From positions 21,851,501 through 21,915,500 of the forward strand of contig BSWB01000001.1 of NCBI GenBank assembly GCA_033239125.1: a stretch of DNA of 64,000 nucleotides. The letters run 5' to 3'. Position numbers and translations under genes: made by a program. Each line of letters starts with the position of its first letter. The stretch's first letter is position 1. Source of the DNA: Fagopyrum homotropicum. Taxonomy: Eukaryota > Streptophyta > Magnoliopsida > Caryophyllales > Polygonaceae. Of the stretch, positions 21,617 to 34,792 are shown in pieces. The notes beneath the pieces were generated by a model that was not told the DNA's origin, searched no databases, and worked only from the letters and a program-made list of their open reading frames with translations.

Positions 21617-24460
21617 TGTAACACCCCAAATTCTCGGAACTCGGGGAGTTACTAGTTAGGACCTTACAATGGGTCCTGACCTTGGTTTAACAACAATTTT
21701 ACAAGGATCTTACAACAAGGCACAAATGTATTTAAAACAATTTCAAAACATAATAATTTATTTAATGAATGTACACATGTGACAGCCTTACAAAAACATC
21801 TATATATTTATATAACGTGCATGCCGACTTGAAGACTCCCCCGTCCCCATCTAATGAGTACGTGGACCCAGCTGACCATCCGTCCCGGATCTCTCTGCAA
21901 CTGTTTATCTCAACAAATCTACAACACGGATAAACCGTTAGCTAACAGTCTAAATATCAGTAGAATAAAGATAGCACAAACACAAACAATGTAACATAAA
22001 CACCCATCATGCTGGCACACAATTCGGTTATTATCCGATAGCTTAGGTGATTCCCTTTATTCTGTTTTAAAGTTGTGGCACGAGAAGTCTTAAGAGTTCT
22101 CGCCTCCGTTCCTTATCCAACTGGGTGTAGGTCTAGCTTACCTCCGCCGGTAGCATCACTACAAACCGAGTGTGGACTAGTCCCTAAAGAAACCCCCAGC
22201 GCCCTCAAGCTAACTGAGCAGAATGCCACCGCCCGTTACTCTTAGGCCAGTGTATAGGTTGGTATATAATTACTATTAAATACAACTATAAACACATCAT
22301 TCAAACACCACTATCATTATCCATACTCATATCCAGAAGCTAGCTAAGTAAGCCCAAAGGACTTACCTGAATCAAAACTCGATTCCCGTTATCTCAACTC
22401 GGTCCGCAAATGTTGGGACTCAACTGCCTGTCATAAGGGCACGTGGATCAAAATACATCCATATTATTAGGAGTCTATAACTTCTAAGATGGATAATCCT
22501 TTCAAAAGAAAATACTAAAAGGTCATCTTAAGGTAAAACAACCATTTTACCCCTCGTCCTGAAACTCTCAAAGATCCTATAATATATGCTCACACCTTCC
22601 TTTGGAACTTATTTTCATAATCTAACTCTTAAAGTTAGTTTAGGTTGAACTTATAGATTATACACTTTTATTAACTTTTGAAAAGGTCACTAAGGTCCGA
22701 CTTTAGCCTATAATGCGAGGCTCGAATAAATTTATAAAAATTCCAAGATAATTTCTTAGGTCATCTATGACATGCATGCTACCCATAGTGTCGAAGAACT
22801 CTTCAAAAATCACAACAACAATCTCTACAAAATTCTTCAAAGTTGGTTCCAAACTCCATAAATCCCATTCTTAGCCAAATAATCACTTCTTTTCCAAAAC
22901 CGCCTAACTAGCCTACTTTGAAACCTTGTAACTCTAGATCTGACCATTAGATCGAGCTAAACTTTTGATACCTCAATATATGCATATCACTTTATACTCT
23001 ATCACAATTTGGACGGTGAGTTATCAAATTAAGGCCACGAAACCTGGACTCAAAGAGGGCTACATAATACAGTTTTCTGGAAATGCAATAAGAGGTGCAA
23101 TTGGTCCATGGTTCGAGTCTTACCCCTATGTCTAAAATTGCAAAAATTCCCACACATCACACGTTCGGTTCTTCAACTATCAACACCAAAAGATCTTGCT
23201 TTCCCCCACTTTAATCTCTTTGCACGTATAGACAGTCAAGGAAACACAACTTCTTACTCAGGTAGGGGAGGAAGCGAGAGAACGTTCCTGTTCTGGTGGT
23301 CTCCAACAACAAGGGGAAGGAGCTCATTACGTGGTAACGAGGGAAGGACTGATTGACATCACTTGTTGTCCCTGTGTATAGAAGACCTCTGGTTCCTTGT
23401 TGCATCGGTACCCACAGAAGAACACACAAGAGGAACCCACTTCGGTTCAGAAGACGTGAAAAGGAAGAAGCGAAGGGGAGGACAGATAGGGTCTCACCTT
23501 TCGGATGGTACACAAATAACCAAGGAGGGGGGGTTCGTCTTGGTTCTGACCGTTACCCTCGAGCGTCCTGTGCAGAAGGTTGGTGGCAGCGGTTAAAGCG
23601 AGGTGTGGAGAGTGTAGTGTTGAAGTGGACAGAAGAGAGAACGTGGTTCACGGCTAGACTGGCTCCTTTTCCTTTGCAAATCCAGGAGCACTTACAGGAT
23701 GAAGAAGGATGCTCAGCAACCGTTACGTATTGCAAGGAGGGCGAGCCGCACTTCTGGACTGGGTTTGCTGCGAAGGAGTGGAGAAGGGAGGATGGATGAA
23801 TGCGGACATGAATGGGACTTCGCGAACTGCATGTTGCAGAAGGAAAGCGTGACATAAGGAAGGGGTGATCGTGGCCTTCTCTGCAGCATGTATCTGGACA
23901 GAAGGCAAGCAGCTGAAACGGGAAAGAGATCAGCGAAGATCTCACTGTTACGTTCTTGAGTAACGTTCATCAACTGAACGTGGTACTGAAGGTGGGCTGG
24001 CATGCTCCTGGGCTGGCATGTCATGGGCTGGAGTCATCTCGCCTGCTAGCTTCCCGGGTCGCACGGAGTAGCAGCAACAGGTTGTCTCTTCTTGGGCTGC
24101 TCCAACCCGTCAGCAAGGGAGAAATAAGGCTGGACAGCTAAATCTAATAAGACACAATAATGGGCTGAAATAAGATAGGCTGATGTGGTCAAGGTCTTGT
24201 CACAAACTCGTCTTGGTCTCGTCAAAACTCGTCATGGTTTCGTAAAAAGGATGTCATGACTTTGTCAAGGACATGTCATGATAAAACTAGGGTTTGATAG
24301 ATTAGGGTTTGATATAAAATTCTATTATTTTATGTGAAGTGAGGTTACATAAAATGATGAAATTTTGTGATAGTGTAATACTAGGTAGACAGAGGAAAAT
24401 CAACGGATTAAATTCCGGTTTGCTACGGAATTAAATGGAATGAAAATTCCGGATATTACA
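21617..24460 (-). mobile_element. 3' LTR of element C
   Basis: 2844 bp, closely matching 29032-31874. On the element strand it starts TGTAATATCCGGAATTTTCA and ends GGGGTGTTACA. It belongs to the same LTR family as E and F. The GTAAGT hairpin reads on the minus strand at 22343-22369. ORFs of 60-150 codons on both strands near 23100-24140 recur in the other LTR copy, but they show no domain. Confidence 0.94.
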
Positions 24461-24481
24461 TCAGTACCCCCTTAAAATAAG
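24461..24481 (-). other. Polypurine tract of element C
   Basis: The minus strand reads TATTTTAAGGGGGTACTGA immediately before the LTR start, preceded by the same GTTTCGGGACGAAAC inverted repeat as the other families. Confidence 0.82.
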
Positions 24482-24699
24482 TTTCGTCCCGAAACTTAGA
24501 ATAAGGTATCTAATGAAATGACTCTCATAAGTAAGCTTGTATACTCTGGTTTCACTAAATTTTAATTTTGTTTCTAGCATGCAAAACTACTCAATCCTCA
24601 CAATCACACATCCCATCAAACATAACCACTCAGTCTAACATATAATTACAGAAGTCGCACCAACAACGTCTAAGTACTAACCTGTCGGTACAGGGGTAG

Positions 24700-25625
24700 C
24701 GGCTAACTCCGCAAAGAACTCAGGGTAGTCACGTCTAATGCTCTCCTCTATCTCCCAGGTGGCCTCATCGGCTCTTTGTCTAGACCACTGGATCCTCAAC
24801 ATCGGTATTTCTTTAGAACCCAAACATCTAGTATGCGCTCAAGGACGACTATTGGGTACTCCACAAAAGTATGGTCAGGCTCAACTATCATATCCTCATG
24901 ACTGATGACATGTCTCGGGTCCGGAATGTACTCTATCGGCTGAGATACATGGAAGACCGGATGGACCCCCTCCAACCTCGGTACTAGTGCTAAACCGTAG
25001 GCAACCTCCCCGACTCTATCTATTATCTCAAATGGTCCGACATATCGGGGACTCAACTTCCTTGTAATGCCGAAACGCCGGACGGCTCTCGTCGGTGACA
25101 CTCTCAACAACACCTGTGCACCTACTCTAAACTCCAGAGGTCGACGCCTCTTGTCGGCGTAGGATTTCTGACGACTTTGAGATGCTAACATCCGCTCTCG
25201 GACCAAGGAAATCCGGCCGATGTCATCATGTATCTGATCTGGAGCTACTCCCTATAGACGCGTGCCAACTGTTTTATATGAAAACTCTACAAGTGGGAGG
25301 TGATCGGGTCATACCCGTCCCCAATCCAGTACACAGGCTCGTAGCATGTCCTCAAATTTCTGGATGGTCCTCTCAGACTGATCGTCGGTCTGTGGGTGAT
25401 AAGCAATGGTAAAGTGGAGACTCGTCCCCAAAGCAGTATGTGCTTGCTGCCAACATCTCGAGGTGAAATGTCCATCCCTGTTGGAGATGATAGTCCTCGG
25501 TACTCCATGGAGCCTCACAATATGTCTGGTAAGCTCCTCAGCTAGACGGCTTACCGGCCACGTTTCCTTAATGAGAATGAAACGTGCAGTCTTTGTCAAA
25601 CGGTCTACTTCCACCCAAATACAGG
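24700..25625 (-). pseudogene. Integrase core and chromodomain remnant of element C
   Basis: The core piece (25309-25614) shows RLTKTARFI and HPQTDDQSERTIQ, but the second catalytic Asp is Asn (IISNRDGHF). A stop follows DWGRV. A ~78-base deletion relative to element A then removes the segment between the SYK-type motif and GVAPDQI. The C-terminal piece (24796-25206) keeps RRFGITRKLSPRYVGPFEI, HPVFHVSQ and the start of the chromodomain (VEYPIVVLERIL), ending early. The enzyme cannot be active. Confidence 0.9.
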
Positions 25626-28600
25626 GTCAAGCCCTAACTCGTTGTTCTTGAGGTTGAGATTATCTTGGCATAGATCTTTAAAAAGGTTACGTCTCATACT
25701 ATACGCCATATCCTATGTAGTCTCGTTGGCTTTTCTTAAGCCATTGACTCTCAAATCTTTTCATGTACTCAGGTCACAAGCGTCTGCTACCATGTTCTAG
25801 AGTGGTTACCGGATATTTCACCAGTATCATTCGGCTCAACAGTCTGATCTTCCAATTTGATGACCTAAATTGTGTGTGGTAGGTTACACTTCTAAACCGC
25901 TTTAAAGTCTCACAGGGTTGTCCTACCCAATTCACCTCCAAGTTCCGGGTATCCGATCCAGGATATCACCCTTATACATCTCCCGACACTTTACTAAGTG
26001 CTTAAGGCTAGTTGTATCACAACTCACTTGGTCTTGTCTCTTAATATGACTCAGACATATAGTTCCTCTATTGAAGAATCATCATCTGTTCATTTTTGGT
26101 CTTAAACTTGAGAAACTTAACAATCAAAATCCGGTTGTCTATCTTTGTGTTCTATCGATGTCATCATATTATTTATAAATCTTTAACTCAACCCAAACTG
26201 CTTACGGCATATCCAAGATCTTACGCGACATAGAGTGTGCCCGGAATGACGACATTAGACACAAGGTGATCTCACATCACCATCATTTGATCATAACTAT
26301 TCGAGAAATGCTAACACACCATCAGCATTGTATTCCTATATCCCAACGTTTACTGGACCCAGAATATTCCTCGGACGCCAAACGCAACTCGGCTCCATTC
26401 TGATATTAAATACCACGTACTCCACTCCGAGACTATTCATTCTATAAGTGCGGTTACTGGTTGCAAATATAGCCTAGTTTGGGTTCCTTCCACCAAATGT
26501 ATTCCTATAACTACTATCATCTTAAACTCGACACATTTTTTTTTTTTTTATACCAATGAATTTCTTACTCCGTGGGTTAGGACTGACCACGCTTCTGCTG
26601 CGCTAACCGGGTGAAGTACCAAATACCTTCCTTACTTGGCTTAAGGGAATAATATAACGGTCGGAAGACGAACTTTTCTGTTTACTTTCTTAATCCTTTT
26701 AACACGGATCCAAACTCCCCGACTCGACCGAAGTTCGATCTTAGCCAACCAGTAAGGAATCTCTAACACGATTCTCTTATAACTTTAGTTCACCCAAGAA
26801 GGTTGTCGTTACCTATTTGAGGAAATCCCTAAGGCGTCGGTAAAGCTACTCCATAGATTCCCAGTTACTATTGTCTCTTCTTGATGACACATAACTCGTC
26901 AATACCAAACAACACTTGCACGTCCTCGGTTGACGTCGTTCAGTCTATAATGGACTTATCTCAATTCCCCGCATTACTTTTCTCATAACTCTTCTGCCGT
27001 TGAATTTCCTGGTGAGCACTACTTACTCGAGTTCATCCCTTTATACTCCTTTAAATCGTTCTACATTACAAACTTCCAGTTCCTCCGTGAGCAAACTCTA
27101 TTTCTCGAGTCCAACTGTATCTTCCATCTGACATCAATGGTCCTTTCTAGGTCTTCCACTATAGCTTGTAAGCAAGTCTACACTACTCTCATGACTTTAA
27201 CTTTCATCCACTTGCGGTTTATCTAGTATGGAATGCTACGCATCCTCTGTCTGGATTGATATAGAACCTAAAAAAAAATTATATATTCTTACTCCTCCAG
27301 TTCTTCTTTTAGAATCCAACTCTACTAGTTGTGATATGTACTCTTCTTCTAGCGAGTAGGTAGTAAATCACCCACGCAATTCCCTTAGTCTCAAATGACA
27401 TAAGAGGGTCAATCCTGGCCGTCTAGTTATTCTTCTTAAGTTCTTAATTAGAGTTACTGGCTTGAACTCACTCCATGTTACTAGTAAGGGTACTAGCACT
27501 TGTATTGATTTAGCTTCACCTTTGTCGTCGTTGATCTCATGAAGGATCCTCCAAATGTCTATAAAATTCTTTCATAAGTTTATGATTATCCTCCTCATCT
27601 GCCAACTAGTTACCACTAGTTAACCCGCACGTGTTATGTCTAAGTTATTACCAACTAGTATGTAGTTGACCTTCTATAAGATCACAGACTTATTGTTCTT
27701 CTATCTTTTTTTTTTTTGAAGTTTGATACACTTGGTGAAAATCTATCTCTTCTAGTTTCTTTGTTAATACTGTACTAGCTTCTTCCACAGTATGCACTTC
27801 TCTTGTTCTCTTATGAGGTCACTATACTCTTTTGAGTCTAGTCCTAGCATTCATCTGTTGTTAATGAGTTTATCAAGTTTTCCACGTTAACTTGTAAGTG
27901 TGTCTTCACGATTCTTCTTACTTTGTTCATCGTATGTTTGTGGTTCTCTGATATGACCGTTAGTGTTGGTAACTTAAATTCCGGTTGGGTGAGAGGTCAT
28001 GGTGAACACTTAAGTCTGCCTAGCTAGGTCATACTCATTCATTCTTCTCCCTTCGTTAGCGTTGTTTTGTAACATTTCCCTTATGGAAATCCGTTGTCTC
28101 AATTATAGACTTCTACTCTATTTGATACTTGCGTCTTGATTTCTTTGAAATTATCATAACTATGAAGAAGTCCACATGTCTCCATGGTTATAAATTTTAG
28201 TTTTCATCTTTAAATTTGATTGTAAATGTCCGTGTTTGTACTCCTTTAGTCCTTCATATTTAGGTCAATACCTAACATTCTCTGGAATCCCATGCCCATA
28301 CTTGGCTATGACGGCATCCACCTTGGTTGTAGTGTCATTTAACCCGCCAAGTGTAATTGTATTTTACTCTGTTTAATTTGTAATCTGGTATTATCTTCTT
28401 TGATCTATGCTCTTATCAGTCCTTACATGCATCTTGGAGTTTCATCTTTCGTCTTCATACTGCCTAGTTCCTTGGGTGTCTTCTTATTCCTTTTATTTGA
28501 GCTGACTCGGGAATTCTTTTACCATCTGATTGTCTCCACGGTGAAATTTATCTCGACATTTTTACTTCTTGGTCCACTCGTTCTTTGGATGATTTATAAG

Positions 28601-29016
28601 GTCACTAGGACGCCCATCAGAGTAAAATATTCAATCCTAGGTCTGAATCAATTGTCTCGTTGAAAACTCTTCAAGTCCGCTACTGACTTATCATGAGGCG
28701 ATAATCTACTCATGATATCACAACTAAAGAATATAAGATATCCTTTAGGATACTAACATGATATACGTACACATATATATAATCTTACACTAAAACCTAT
28801 CAATATAGGTCTATATACTAACTCGTCTATCATTCTAAGTTGCAGAGATCCAATGAGAACTATGGTGGTCCGACGTACTACTAACCCAACAACCCGACTA
28901 TGCACATGATTTTAAAATAAACTTCATTTTGAAAATTTTAGACCCCCTTCGGGTTCTAGTTATTTTCTACATTCGGTCTTTCAGAAGATTCCAAGAGCCA
29001 TTGTTGCCAACCCAGA
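25626..29016 (-). mobile_element. Element C interior without recognisable genes
   Basis: About 3.4 kb where gag, protease, RT and RNase H would be expected. I find no motif of any of them on either strand. The part nearest the LTR (28750-29016) matches A's leader, and about 27640-27740 matches A near 15650-15750, so it is family sequence. The rest may be extremely decayed coding DNA or non-coding filler typical of a non-autonomous element. Confidence 0.6.
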
Positions 29017-29028
29017 GCTCTGATACCA
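29017..29028 (-). other. Primer binding site of element C (initiator tRNA-Met)
   Basis: The minus strand reads TGGTATCAGAGC three bases inside the LTR end at 29032. Confidence 0.93.
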
Positions 29029-29031
29029 TGT

Positions 29032-31874
29032 TGTAACACCCCAAATTCTCGGAACTCGGGGAGTTACTGGTTAGGACCTCACAATGGGTCCCGACCTTGG
29101 TTTAACAACAATTTTACAAGGATCTTACAACAAGGCACAAATGTATTTAAAACAATTTGAAAACATAATAATTTATTTAATGAATGTACACATGTGACAG
29201 CCTTACAAAAACATCTATATATTTATATAATGTGCATGCCGACTTGAAGACTCCCCCGTCCCCATCTAATGAGTACGTGGACCCGGCTGACCATCCGTCC
29301 CGGATCTCTCTGCAACTGTTTATCTCAACAAATCTACAACACGGATAAACCGTTAGCTAACAGTCTAAATATCAGTAGAATAAAGATAGCACAAACACAA
29401 ACAATGTAACATAAACACCCATCATGCTGGCACACAATTCGGTTATTATATGATAGCTTAGGTGATTCCCTTTATTCCGTTTTAAAGTTGTGTCACGAGA
29501 AGTCTTAAGAGTTCTCGCCTCCGTTCCTTATCCAACTGGGTGTAGGTCTAGCTTACCTCCGCCGGTAGCATCACTACAAACCGAGTGTGGACTAGTCCCT
29601 AAAGAAACCCCCAGCGCCCTCAAGCTAACTGAGCAGAATGCCACCGCCCGTTACTCTTAGGCCAGTGTATAGGTCGGTATATAATTACTATTAAATACAA
29701 CTATAAACACATCATTCAAACACCACTATCATTATCCATACTCATATCCAGAAGCTAGCTAAGTAAGCCCAAAGGACTTACCTGAATCAAAACTCGATTC
29801 CCGTTATCTCAACTCGGTTCGCAATGTTGGGACTCAACTGCCTGTCATAAGGGCACGTGGATCAAAATACATCCATATTATTAGGAGTCTATAACTTCTA
29901 AGATGGATAATCCTTTCAAAAGAAAATACTAAAAGGTCCTCTTAAGGTAAAACGACCATTTTACCCCTTGTCCTGAAACTCTCAAAGATCCTATAATATA
30001 TGCTCACACCTTCCTTTGGAACTTATTTTCATAATCTAACTCTTAAAGTTAGTTTAGGTTGAACTTATAGATTATACACTTTTATTAACTTTTGAAAAGG
30101 TCACTAAGGTCCGACTTTAGCCTATAATGCGAGGCTCGAATAAATTTATAAAAATTCCAAGATAATTTCTTAGGTCATCTATGATATGCATGCTACCCAT
30201 AGTGTCAAAGAACTCTTCAAAAATCACAACAACAATCTCTACAAAATTCTTCAAAGTTGGTTCCAAACTCCATAAATCCCATACTTAGCCAAATAATAAC
30301 TTCTTTTCCAAAACCGACTAACTAGCCTACTTTGAAACCTTGTAACTCTAGATCTGACCGTTAGATCGAGCTAAACTTTTGATACCTCAATATATGCATA
30401 TCACTTTATACTCTATCAAAATTTGGACGGTGAGTTATCAAATTAAGGCCACGAAACCTGGACTCAAAGAGGGCTGCATAATACAGTTTTCTGGAAATGC
30501 AATAAGAGGTGCAATTGGTCCATGGTTCGAGTCTTACCCCTGTGTCTGAACTTGCAAAAATTCCCACACATCACACGTTCGGTTCTTCAACTATCAACAC
30601 CAAAAGATCTTGCTTTCCCCCACTTTCATCTCTTTGCACGTATAGACAGTCAAGGAAACACAACTACTTACTCAGGTAGGGGAGGAAGCGAGAGAACGTT
30701 CCTGTTCTGGTGGTCTCCAGCAACAAGGGGAAGGAGCTCATTACGTGGGTAACGAGGGAAGGACTGATTGACAGCGCTTGTTGTCCCTGTGTATAGAAGA
30801 CCTCTGGTTCCTTGTTGCATCGGTACCCACAGAAGAACACACAAGAGGAACCCACTTCGGTTCAGAAGACGTGAAAAGGAAGAAGCGAAGGGAAGGACAG
30901 ATAGGGTCTCACCTTTCGGATGGTACACAAACAACCAAGGAGGGGGGTTCGTCTTGGTTCTGACCGTTACCCTCGAGCGTCCTGTGCAGAAGGTTGGTGG
31001 CAGCGGTTAAGGCGAGGTGTGGAGAGTGCAGTGTTGAAGTGGACAGAAGAGAGAACGTGGTTCACGGCTAGATTGGCTCCTTTTCCTGTGAAAATCCAGG
31101 AGCAGTTACAGGATGAAGATGGATGCTCAGCAACCGTTACGTATTGCAAGGAGGGCGAGCCGCACTTCTGGACTGGGTTTGCTGCGAAGGAGAGGAGAAG
31201 GGAGGATGGATGAATGCGGACATGAATGGGACTTCGCGAACTGCACGCTGCAGAAGGAAAGCGTGACATAAGGAAGGGGTGATCGTGGGCTTCTCTGCAG
31301 CATGTATCTGGACAGAAGGCAAGCAGTTGAAACGGGAAAGAGATTAGCGAAGATCTCGCTGTTACGTTCTTGAGTAACGTTCATCAACTGAACGTGGTAC
31401 TGAAGGTGGGCTGGCGTGCTCCTGGGCTGGCATGTCATGGGCTGGAGTCATCTCGCCTGCTGGCTTCCCGGGCCGCACGGAGTAGCAGCAACAGGTTGTC
31501 TCTTCTTGGGCTGCTCCAACCCGTCAGCAAGGGAGAAATAAGGCTGGACAGCTAAATCTAATAAGACACAATAATGGGCTGAAATAAGATAGGCTGATGT
31601 GGTCAAGGTCTTGTCACAAACTCGTCTTGGTCTCGTCAAAACTCGTCATGGTTTCGTAAAAAGGATGTCATGACTTTGTCAAGGACATGTCATGATAAAA
31701 CTAGGGTTTGATAGATTAGGGTTTGATATAAAATTCTATTATTTTATGTGAAGTGAGGTTACATAAAATGATGAAATTTTGCGATAGTGTAATACTAGGT
31801 AGACAGAGGAAAATCAACGGATTAAATTCCGGTTTGCTACGGAATTAAATGGAATGAAAATTCCGGATATTACA
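29032..31874 (-). mobile_element. 5' LTR of element C
   Basis: 2843 bp, one base different in length from the left copy, with few differences by eye, which suggests a fairly recent insertion. The GTAAGT donor-like site (minus strand, 29776-29781) and CAG acceptor-like site (29310-29312) are 472 bp apart. Confidence 0.94.
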
Positions 31875-31879
31875 GTGAT

Positions 31880-32079
31880 AATGTATGTGGTTTTGTGCCC
31901 CGTGCGGGAATGTGTTTTTATGACCGGCTATGTATATTGCGATGGTGGTTGGAGCAGTTTGTGTGTATATATTAGAAGGTTAGCCTTCTTAGTTTCAGAG
32001 TTTATACAGCGGACTTGGGAACCGAGAAGCTCGGCGTGTGGAAAGTTTCGGGACGAAACTTGTTTTTAGAGGGATGTGA
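31880..32079 (+). mobile_element. Internal tail of B-family copy B0, right piece
   Basis: It matches 48232-48431 before B1's 3' LTR, including GAAAGTTTCGGGACGAAACT and the purine tract TTTTTAGAGGGATGTGA just before the LTR. Together with 21564-21616 it shows that the LTR at 32080 is the 3' LTR of an upstream B copy as well as the 5' LTR of B1. Confidence 0.9.
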
Positions 32080-34777
32080 TGTAACACCCCAAATTTTAGG
32101 AGCGTTTATGACTTCTATTTTTTTTTCTCTTCTTTCTTTCCGGCTTTTATCGACTTTCTTAGCTTAAATATTTTATTAAAAGTTTTTTAAGGCGTAAAAT
32201 ATTTTTTTCTAGTATATTTATATTTTGGATACGTTTACGTATATCCGTTTTATTATTCTCGAAAATTTGGGAAAGTTTCCCGATTCGGAAATCCGATCGC
32301 GTGTTTTGATATAGCTTTTTTTTTTATGTTCTATATTATATTCTAATTTAATTTATTTTTATTTTTATTTTTCTTCTACCCTTCCCCTACTTGGCCTTTT
32401 TCTTTTCCTAGCTGGTTTCTTGTTCTCCTGTGACAGCCTACAGGACCTCTCGTGCTAGCCTGAGCAGCTGCAGCCCTGGCCTCCGACCCCTCACTTACGC
32501 CCTCGACCTCTCGACCTTCTGTGCCTACCCATTCTCCCCACAGTCTCTCCCTTGTGGCAACCCCTCTCACTCACTTTGCCGTCTCTCTCTCGCAATGCCC
32601 TCCCCTACAACTCATTGGACACATCCATATCCTCTGTTGCGACCCTCGTCGAGGCATTCACTGAAGCCTCCTCTCCTTCATATGACCCATATCTGTTCAA
32701 CCTCGGAGCCACCAACCTTCCCGCATATGCATCGAACCTCCGGCAAGTCAGTGCAACACCACCGCCTCTCTTATCTCAGCTTCATTCTCCTTCTCCCGGT
32801 CGGATCGACGCCACAGGCCGTCGCCGAGTGGTATGCCCTGCCGCCTAGCCGCCGTCTACTCCTTCCCCAGCCAACCTTGCGTTATGGTTCCAGTGAGAAA
32901 GAAACCCTTTTGGGTATTTAAATCGGACCCCCCTCTGGTTTGGTATAATTACAAATTATAACCCATCTTTTGTATTTACATTAATGGCCCAGATTTCTAT
33001 TATGTGCAATTATGCCCTGCTGAGTTATATAATTGCGGATTATGACCCATACTTTTTATATATTGTATGAATTGCCCCAAAAAATGTGTTTGCGGGTTTT
33101 AACCTTGGATTTTAATTGCGGGATATGCTTATATTTATTTATACTATATGGTATGCCCTTGTTGGTTTCATTCGGTTTATGACCTTAAAGATTTTAATTT
33201 TGGTTTATGACCAAGTTCTTATGTTTCTATAAATTTCCCGGAAAATGTATTGTGGGTTTTTAGTTTTGGCTTTTGAAAACAAATTTTACCTCAAATTAAT
33301 ATATCGTATATATATTACTATCAAATTTAGCGTATGAGCTAAATTTGTTTAGCTTTGGATTTAGGTTCGGAAGCGCCCCGATAAAGGCCATTGAATCCAA
33401 TCTCGACATCCGTAGATCATCTTCAACCTTCGATCGTGTGTGAGTACTTTCTTCCTCGATTTAGTTATGTTAGTATTAGTATCATGCTAGGTTGGATCTA
33501 GCATAACTTAGAGTAATGCCAAGTAGTGGCCTTGATCCTTAGGTGAGTTTTGAGGATTTATGATTGTGTTAAGACTTGAGGCGTTTGGTTATCTTGTGAG
33601 GTTGTTATAAGGCTTTAAGTTATATGGTTGATCTTGTAAGCGTTTTGAGGCTCGAGGTGGGGCTGTATGATCTTGTGGGATTTTGGAGTTTAGGTTTGGC
33701 TTATCCTAGTTACGTTGTGAGTTATGATCTTGTGAGATCTGGGGTTTAGAAGTCTTAGGACTTCTAGCTTCTGTTGAGTGTGATGTGAGCATGTGAGATT
33801 CTAGGATGCAGTCCTAGAATTGAGAGTCAAATGGTCTTGCGTAGATCATTTGTATAGAAGTCTAAGACTTCTATTCTGAGTGGGTTGTTGTTGATATAGT
33901 TATTTTCTTGTGAGCAGGTTATGGGCTTCCTCCCTAAGGAAGCGAGAGTGTTGTGAGTTGAGTGTGGTGACGAGGTAAGTCTACGGACTTACTTAGCTCG
34001 TATTCCTTGTATTAGCATTGATGTGTGTTTGGTGGTGTGTGTTTATTCTTTATTGTTTATAACAATTGAACCGGAAATAGGACCACCGACCTTTATATTA
34101 TTTTGGCCCAAGTGTATGACAACGGGCGGTGACATCATCTGCCTAGCTCTTGCGAGAGTCTAGGAGGTTCTTGGCGACTAGCCCGTGCTGGTTAGACGGT
34201 CGGAGGCATCCGTACCGTTCCACGCCGGTCAGTAGGGACCGAGGCGGGACCACGGTGGTCTCGTGTCACAAACCTAAGTTGAATTAGAACGGGATACGAC
34301 CTAATAATAACAAAGATAAGAAACCGGATTGATGTGCTTTTATGTACGTTGTATGTTTGTGATGAGATTACTTGTGTTTGTCCCTTTCACCTTGATTCTA
34401 ATGCTTCGAATATTAGCTAACGGTTTTATACCGATTGTTGTAGATTGCCTTGCAGGTTAGGAATGCGGCCGAGAGATCCGGAAGAGTGGGCAGCCAGGGT
34501 TCCGTACATTTTAGGATGGGTTGGTTGGAGTCGAGTTTGGGTATTGTTTTTATTGTATGTTGGATGGCGTTTAGTCTTTGGGGTTGTATCTTCGGCTGAA
34601 GTCCTTTGTTGGATTCTTTTGGGTTTTTCTTTTCATTGCATAAAAATGTATTTCTGTTTTGGCTTTATTTGTGCCATGTTGCAAGATCCGGTGAAATTGT
34701 TGTCAGGCTAAGGGTCGGGACCCAATGTGAGGTCCCAACCCGTAGCGCCCCAAGTCCCGCGGATTTGGGGTGTTACA
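32080..34777 (+). mobile_element. B-family LTR shared by B0 (as 3' LTR) and B1 (as 5' LTR)
   Basis: 2698 bp, starting TGTAACACCCCAAAT and ending ATTTGGGGTGTTACA, a 15-bp perfect terminal inverted repeat. The donor-like GAG|GTAAGT begins its intron at 33975 and the acceptor-like TTGCAG ends at 34455. A 163-codon ORF (32430-32921) in a C-rich stretch is kept in the other copy but shows no domain. Compared with 48432-51031 it has about 98 extra bases near 32255-32355. Confidence 0.94.
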
Positions 34778-34780
34778 AAG

Positions 34781-34792
34781 TGGTATTAGAGC
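34781..34792 (+). other. Primer binding site of element B1, one mismatch
   Basis: TGGTATTAGAGC, a tRNA-Met site with T in place of C at the seventh base, three bases after the LTR. Confidence 0.88.

Larger units (their letters stand above)
21617..31874 (-). mobile_element. Chromovirus element C nested in B0
   Basis: 10,258 bp with LTRs 21617-24460 and 29032-31874, a minus-strand polypurine tract and tRNA-Met primer site, and exact 5-bp target duplication GTGAT at 21612-21616 and 31875-31879. The only recognisable protein-coding remnant is the integrase C-terminal half with chromodomain region. RT, RNase H and gag are not seen. Confidence 0.95.

Noticed and set aside
23353..23799. 148-codon ORF in the C LTR
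   Set aside because: The second LTR copy breaks it into shorter frames, overlapping frames are open on both strands, and no domain is seen.
28400..28663. Hydrophobic 87-codon ORF in element C
   Set aside because: It lies antisense in decayed element interior with no family resemblance; hydrophobicity reflects T-rich DNA.
32430..32921. 163-codon ORF kept in both B LTRs (also 48681-49172)
   Set aside because: It lies in a C-rich LTR stretch, has no recognisable domain, and conservation between two LTR copies follows from their common origin.
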